Assembly (NCBI RefSeq): GCF_900129315.1 | Contig: NZ_FQUS01000015.1 | Coordinates: forward strand, 1 to 64,000 | Direction of reading: 5' to 3' | Origin: Fodinibius roseus | GTDB taxonomy: Bacteria; Bacteroidota; Rhodothermia; Balneolales; Balneolaceae | Length of the DNA stretch: 64,000 nucleotides | Shown: one piece after another, positions 59,685-64,000 of the stretch | Numbering within the stretch: the first letter of the stretch is position 1 | Layout of the letters: every line of letters begins with the position of its first letter | Notes under the pieces: generated by a model | Told to the model about the DNA's origin: nothing | The model's database searches: none | What the model saw: the letters and a program-made list of their open reading frames with translations, nothing else | Program-made: the position numbers and the translations under genes

Positions 59685-62255
59685 ATGAAAAAGTTACTAT
59701 TAGAGGTTTTTGAAAAACCAGGAATTTTCTTCAAGGTCAAGACCAAAGGGAGGGTGAAGTCGCAGCATATTGCGCCCATAGGTGAGAATTTCAACCGACC
59801 GATTACGCCGGCATTGGGCAAAAAAACGGTTTTGAAAAGGTTTCTATTATTATTTGTCTTCATTTTATTGACCGCTCCCTTTGCCATCGGACAGACCGGA
59901 GAGGGGATTATTACGGGGGAAGTTCTGGACAACCAGGACGAGCCCGTACCTTCCGCTTCGGTATCGGTGTATGATTCTACCGAGTCGGAGGTGATAACCG
60001 GAGCCCCCACCGGTTCTGACGGGACCTTCAGGATTGGTATAGATCCCGGCCGATATGTCTTGAAAATCACCTTTCTGTCCCTCTCCCCCCATACGCAGCC
60101 GGTAGAAGTCGATACCGGTGAAACCGTGGATATTGGTCAGGTAACGCTGACCCCTACCTCCCAGGAAATGGAGGAAGTGGTGGTCCGCGGGGAAAGTTCA
60201 CAAATGGAGATGAGTTTCGACCGGCGCGTTTTTAATGTGGGCCAGGATATTACCAGCCTGGGCGGATCGGCCGTAAATGTGCTTGATAACGTGCCTTCTA
60301 TTGCTACGGATATCGAAGGGAATATCAGCCTGCGGGGAAATGAGTCGGTCCGCGTCCTTATCAACGGCAAGCCGTCAAGTATGGTGAGCAGCAGTAATGT
60401 GGATGCCCTGAGAAGTATTCCGGCTTCCATGATTAAGGAAGTGGAAATCATCACCAATCCCTCCTCCAAATATGCTGCCGAAGGGTCAGCCGGTATTATT
60501 AATATTATCCTTATGGATGACCGGGAGCTCGGACTGAACGGGAGCGCCAATATCGGCACGGGTCATCCCGAAGAATATGAAGGCTCGGTAAATCTTAACT
60601 ATCGAACGCCCAGGGTGAACTGGTTTGCTGACGTGGGGGTTGACTACCGCTCCGAACCGGAATCCGGCTATTCTTTCCAGCGATTTTCCGGTCCCGATAC
60701 CGAGTATATGTATCGCGAGGAAACGGATGCCCGTGAATCGGAAATTGACGGGGACTTTCGTTTCGGGGCCGATTTTTATCTTTCAGATGATGAAATCCTG
60801 ACCGCCAGCAGCTATATCAGTCTTGAAGAAGAGACGAATGAAGAAGACATGACTTATACCGACTGGGCCTATTCCGACTGGGAGTACAGCGGGGATAACT
60901 TCGAGGGAGATCCAATGGATTATATAAGCGCCCCGCCCGAAGAGATTACCCGCCGGGATACCGAGGAAACGGAAAAAGGAAGCAATGTTGATTTCAATCT
61001 CGATTATGAGAATGAGTTTGACGGGGATGAGCATAAATTCGAGGCCGATGCCAGCTTTGATATCAGCCGGGAGAATGCCGAGACGGATATTGATGAAGTC
61101 GTACAGCAGGGATCGGCCGACCCGCTGCAACAGCGAGCCGAAGACACCGAAGAAGAGATGGACCTGCGGTTCGATGCCGAATACGTGCGTCCCCTCGGTG
61201 AAAACGGCAAGCTGGAAACCGGTCTTCGCAGCGATACCGAATGGATGGATACGGGCTATCTGGCGGAAACGCTCGTCGACGGTACCTGGGAGCAGGAACC
61301 GGCCTATACGCAAAACTTTCTCTACCGGGAAAATGTGAATGCGGCCTTTCTTATTCTGGGCGGTGAGCTTGGCGACTTTTCCGGGCAGGTTGGCGTGCGG
61401 GCCGAAAACACGAATATCCGCACTGAAATTAAAGAAACAGGCGATGTAAATGAACAAAATTATATCGGCCTGTTTCCCAGCGTCTTTTTGAACTACTCCT
61501 TCAATGAGCAGCAATCGGTACAGGTAAGCTATAGCCGCAGGTTGCGCCGACCGTGGTCCCGTTCGTTACTGCCGGGCATCGACTTTGATGACAACCGGAG
61601 CCAGTATACCGGCAACCCCGATCTGACGCCCGAGTACAGCAATTCCTACGAAGCGGGTTACCTGCATTACTGGGGAAGCGGGTCGCTGCTGACCAGTTTT
61701 TACTACCGCTATCGCACGGATGTGATTGAACGCATCACCGAGCAGAGAGATGGGGTGCAGTTCCGGTTCCCGATCAACTTTGCCAGCGAAGAAGCGTGGG
61801 GCGTTGAGTTTTCGGCAGACCAGGAGATCGGTGATATTTTTACCCTTACCGGCAGTGCCAACCTGTTCCAGTCAAATACGGACGGCACGTACGAGGGACG
61901 GGTGTTCAGCAGCGAGTCGGATAATTTTCAGGCACGCATGCGACTCCGGTGGGAGATTGTTGAGGGCTTGAATTACCAGGCGTCCATGCGGTATCGCGGT
62001 CCGAGCAATACGCCACAGGGAACCCGAGACGGTATGACAATGACCGATACCGGCATTTCTTACGACCTGCTTGATGAAAAAGCAAAAATTGTCTTTAATG
62101 TGCGCGATGTGTTTGATGCCCAGAATTATAGCAACACGGTCAATACGGATGGAAACCCCGATACCGACTACTTTACCCACCGGGAATTCAGCTGGTCAAC
62201 GCGTTCGTTTTCCCTGAACTTCCAGTACTTCTTCGGAAGTCAGCGGAACCGGTGA
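59685..62255 (+). CDS. TonB-dependent receptor (CarboxypepD_reg-like head, OMP beta-barrel family)
   Basis: The frame opens at ATG 59685 and runs 856 codons. Mature part: a carboxypeptidase-regulatory-like domain (about 72-160, GIITGEVLDNQDEPVPSASV), a plug (EEVVVRGESSQ..., LGGSAVNVLDNVPSIATDIE, NISLRGNESVRVLINGKPSS, SSKYAAEGSAGIINIILM) and a large barrel ending YFFGSQRNR. The N-terminus is abnormal: MKKLLL is followed by 47 codons from a palindromic element before the hydrophobic core LLLFVFILLTAPFAIG. TTG at 59832 could start a working signal peptide directly (MKRFLLLFVFILL). The uninterrupted original would read MKKLLLLFVFILLTAPFA. Substrate unknown. Confidence 0.88.
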   Translation: MKKLLLEVFEKPGIFFKVKTKGRVKSQHIAPIGENFNRPITPALGKKTVLKRFLLLFVFILLTAPFAIGQTGEGIITGEVLDNQDEPVPSASVSVYDSTESEVITGAPTGSDGTFRIGIDPGRYVLKITFLSLSPHTQPVEVDTGETVDIGQVTLTPTSQEMEEVVVRGESSQMEMSFDRRVFNVGQDITSLGGSAVNVLDNVPSIATDIEGNISLRGNESVRVLINGKPSSMVSSSNVDALRSIPASMIKEVEIITNPSSKYAAEGSAGIINIILMDDRELGLNGSANIGTGHPEEYEGSVNLNYRTPRVNWFADVGVDYRSEPESGYSFQRFSGPDTEYMYREETDARESEIDGDFRFGADFYLSDDEILTASSYISLEEETNEEDMTYTDWAYSDWEYSGDNFEGDPMDYISAPPEEITRRDTEETEKGSNVDFNLDYENEFDGDEHKFEADASFDISRENAETDIDEVVQQGSADPLQQRAEDTEEEMDLRFDAEYVRPLGENGKLETGLRSDTEWMDTGYLAETLVDGTWEQEPAYTQNFLYRENVNAAFLILGGELGDFSGQVGVRAENTNIRTEIKETGDVNEQNYIGLFPSVFLNYSFNEQQSVQVSYSRRLRRPWSRSLLPGIDFDDNRSQYTGNPDLTPEYSNSYEAGYLHYWGSGSLLTSFYYRYRTDVIERITEQRDGVQFRFPINFASEEAWGVEFSADQEIGDIFTLTGSANLFQSNTDGTYEGRVFSSESDNFQARMRLRWEIVEGLNYQASMRYRGPSNTPQGTRDGMTMTDTGISYDLLDEKAKIVFNVRDVFDAQNYSNTVNTDGNPDTDYFTHREFSWSTRSFSLNFQYFFGSQRNR
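59703..59843 (+). repeat. Palindromic element, copy 2, in frame inside the receptor signal peptide
   Basis: The 141-bp element begins GAGGTTTTTGAAAAACC and ends GGTTTTGAAAAGGTTT. It is flanked by CTATTA on both sides (59697-59702 and 59844-59849), a 6-bp target duplication. Insert plus one repeat is 147 bp, exactly 49 codons, without a stop in the receptor frame. It has the same length as copy 1 and shares NRxITPALGKxTVL in the same frame. Confidence 0.9.
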
Positions 62256-62332
62256 GGGCGCTATTTTTCCTTCACCTTGCTGAAGAAGAAATTTCCCGGT
62301 GAGAAATCCTGGATAATCGCTCCGGCTCCCGG

Positions 62333-64000
62333 CTAATGCGATTCCCTCCGGACGGCGCTCCCGGATCCCCCGGCCAGGAAATCCATGTCGGCTCCCAGGT
62401 GGGCCTGCTGCACGTGGTCGATGTAGAGGCGGACGTAGCCCCGCTCGTAGTCGTGGGGAGGCGGATTCCACTGGGTTCTCCTTCGCTGCAGCTCCTGCTC
62501 GGACACCTCGAGGTGGAGGCGCTTGTTTTCCACGTCGACCTCGATCATATCCCCGTTTTCCACCAGCGCCAGGGTCCCGCCGGCATACGATTCGGGGGAC
62601 ACATGCAGGAATGCCGTGCCGTAGGCCGTACCGCTCATGCGCCCGTCGGAGATCCGAACCATATCGTCGACTCCCTGCCGGAGAATCTTTTTCGGCAGCG
62701 TCATATTGCCAACCTCGGCCATTCCGGGGTAGCCTCTGGGACCCACATGCTTGAGGACCAGCACAGAGTCCGGGGTCACCTCCAGCTCGGGGTCATCGAC
62801 CCGGGCGTGGTAATCCTCGATGGTTTCGAAGACTACGGCGGGTCCCCGGTGCCGGAGCAGCTCCTGGGAGGCCGCCGAGGTCTTGATCACGGCCCCGTCG
62901 GGGCACAGGTTGCCCCGCACCACGGTGATTCCGGCCTCCCGCTGGAACGGCTCCTCGATGGAGGCGATCACATCGCGGTCGTAACAGGGAGCGTCCCGGT
63001 TATTATCCACCAGGGTTTTGCCATTGGCCGTTACCGGCTCTTGGCTTAAATGATCCTGCAGCTCGCAGATAACGGCCGGCAGCCCGCCCGCATAGTAAAA
63101 ATCTTCCATGTGATACTCCCCGGAAGGTTTCAGGTTCACCAGCAGCGGTACCTGGCTGCCATAGGTGTCAAAGTCCTCCAGGGCCAGGGGGACCCCGATG
63201 CGGCGGGCGATGGCCGTCAGGTGCACGATAAAATTGGTGGAGCCGCCAATGGCGGCGTTGATTTTAATAGCATTCAGGAAGGCCTCGCGGCTGAGGATCT
63301 CCGAGAGGGTAAGGTCTTTCTCCACCATCTCCACGATCCGCCGGCCCGAGCGGTGAGCCAGGACCTTGCGGCGGGCGTCGACGGCGGGAATCGCCGCGTT
63401 GCCGGGCAGGCTGATCCCCAGCGACTCCGCCATGGAGGCCATGGTGGAGGCGGTGCCCATAACCGCGCAGTGGCCGGCGCTGCGGCACATGGCCCCTTCA
63501 GCCTCCCGGAACGCTTCCGTGCTCAGATCGCCCACTTTGTGCTCGGCGGCAAACCGCCACACGTCGGTGGTGCCGATATCCTCCCCCCGGAACTTCCCTG
63601 TGAGCATGGGTCCCCCGGAGACCACGATCGCCGGGATATCCACGCTGCAGGCCCCCATCACCAGCGCGGGGGTGGTTTTGTCGCACCCGCACATCAGCAC
63701 GACCCCGTCGAGGGGATTGGCCCGAATCGATTCCTCAACATCCATGCTGGCCAGGTTCCGGTACAGCATGGCGGTGGGACGAATGAGCGTCTCGCCCAGC
63801 GACATGACGGGGAACTCCAGGGGAAGCCCGCCGGCCTCCCAAATTCCCCGCTTAACTGATTCTGCCAACTCCCGGAAATGAGCATTACAAGGCGTTAGCT
63901 CTGACCATGTGTTACAGATACCGATGACCGGTTTGCCCTCAAACTCGTCGGGGGGAAACCCCTGGTTCTTCATCCAGGCACGGTAGATGAAGCCGTCTTT
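62333..64000 (-). CDS. IlvD/Edd-family dehydratase, pentonate (L-arabinonate/D-xylonate) type, 5' end beyond window
   Basis: The minus-strand frame is open to the window edge (KDGFIYRAW just before the first internal ATG at 63973), so the N-terminus lies outside. Iron-sulphur and active-site motifs: CNTWSELTPCN, MCGCDKTTPALVMGACS, AGHCAVMGTASTMASMAESL and SDGRMSGTAYGTA. The start WSELTPCNAHFRELAESVKR with GLPLEFPVMSLGE is typical of the sugar-acid dehydratase branch (L-arabinonate/D-xylonate) rather than dihydroxyacid dehydratase of valine synthesis. It would make 2-keto-3-deoxy-pentonate, the substrate expected for the FAH-family enzyme at 24871. Confidence 0.87.
   Translation of the reverse strand, partial: KDGFIYRAWMKNQGFPPDEFEGKPVIGICNTWSELTPCNAHFRELAESVKRGIWEAGGLPLEFPVMSLGETLIRPTAMLYRNLASMDVEESIRANPLDGVVLMCGCDKTTPALVMGACSVDIPAIVVSGGPMLTGKFRGEDIGTTDVWRFAAEHKVGDLSTEAFREAEGAMCRSAGHCAVMGTASTMASMAESLGISLPGNAAIPAVDARRKVLAHRSGRRIVEMVEKDLTLSEILSREAFLNAIKINAAIGGSTNFIVHLTAIARRIGVPLALEDFDTYGSQVPLLVNLKPSGEYHMEDFYYAGGLPAVICELQDHLSQEPVTANGKTLVDNNRDAPCYDRDVIASIEEPFQREAGITVVRGNLCPDGAVIKTSAASQELLRHRGPAVVFETIEDYHARVDDPELEVTPDSVLVLKHVGPRGYPGMAEVGNMTLPKKILRQGVDDMVRISDGRMSGTAYGTAFLHVSPESYAGGTLALVENGDMIEVDVENKRLHLEVSEQELQRRRTQWNPPPHDYERGYVRLYIDHVQQAHLGADMDFLAGGSGSAVRRESH

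Noticed and set aside
63050-63859. Long plus-strand frames (62336-63049, 63050-63859) opposite the IlvD/Edd gene.
   Set aside because: They are antiparallel shadows of a highly conserved dehydratase gene, with low-complexity residue composition.

Overview
The window looks like the chromosome of a Bacteroidota-type bacterium, plausibly the Balneolota/Rhodothermota branch. The signs are a SusC/SusD pair, a carboxypeptidase-regulatory-like TonB receptor, DUF2911, DUF4199 and DUF4412 proteins, a BlaI/M56 pair, an AraC regulator with a heavy-metal-binding head, and TAnnTTTG promoter elements. The lineage is an inference. No rRNA, tRNA or CRISPR array was found.

Bases 1 to about 16,700 are an AT-rich accessory region. 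Its left end (1-3830) is a piece of an integron cassette array. Three attC sites are complete or nearly so and two more are halved. For three cassettes (a VapBC-type toxin-antitoxin pair, a VIT1-type metal transporter, a DHFR-like protein) the first bases are an exact 10-base complement of the cassette's own attC R'' box, as expected of a gene cassette. A broken IS110/IS1111-type transposase lies against one half-deleted attC. The integrase is not in the window and, from the orientation, should lie to the left. Bases 3831-16,700 mix weaker attC relics and cassette-like genes (VOC, metallophosphoesterase, ABM monooxygenase) with small regulator-plus-oxidoreductase units (TetR+SDR, Crp/Fnr+SDR twice), a BlaI/M56/ExbD-like module and several eroded genes.

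From 16,900 the sequence is more GC-rich. In order: a Na/Pi cotransporter, DUF2911, a zincin/TolB/beta-barrel surface protein, a hemolysin III-type protein and DUF4412 (16.9-24.6 kb); a FAH-family hydrolase/dehydratase, a PHP-domain protein and a 2,5-dioxovalerate-type aldehyde dehydrogenase (24.9-29.2 kb), which together with the pentonate-type IlvD/Edd dehydratase at the right edge suggest an oxidative pentose (Weimberg-type) route; an ArsR/SRPBCC unit and small stress-type proteins (29.5-33.5 kb); a TetR-controlled RND efflux operon whose pump gene has lost a transmembrane segment (33.9-41.4 kb); a metal P-type ATPase with an HMA-AraC regulator (41.9-44.7 kb); a heme-type membrane protein and a thioesterase; a SusC/SusD locus behind a long AT-rich leader (46.7-52.3 kb); a second eroding stretch around an Ada-type repair gene (52.4-56.5 kb); a two-component system; and a TonB receptor.

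The most unusual signal is a family of about 141-bp imperfect palindromes (five copies: 23495, 25817, 43887 on the minus strand, 59190, 59703). One copy sits in frame inside the signal peptide of the TonB receptor, flanked by a 6-bp direct repeat. Removing it with one repeat restores a normal signal peptide exactly. Another copy sits where the start codon of the P-type ATPase should be. They behave like a mobile, partly translated palindromic element.
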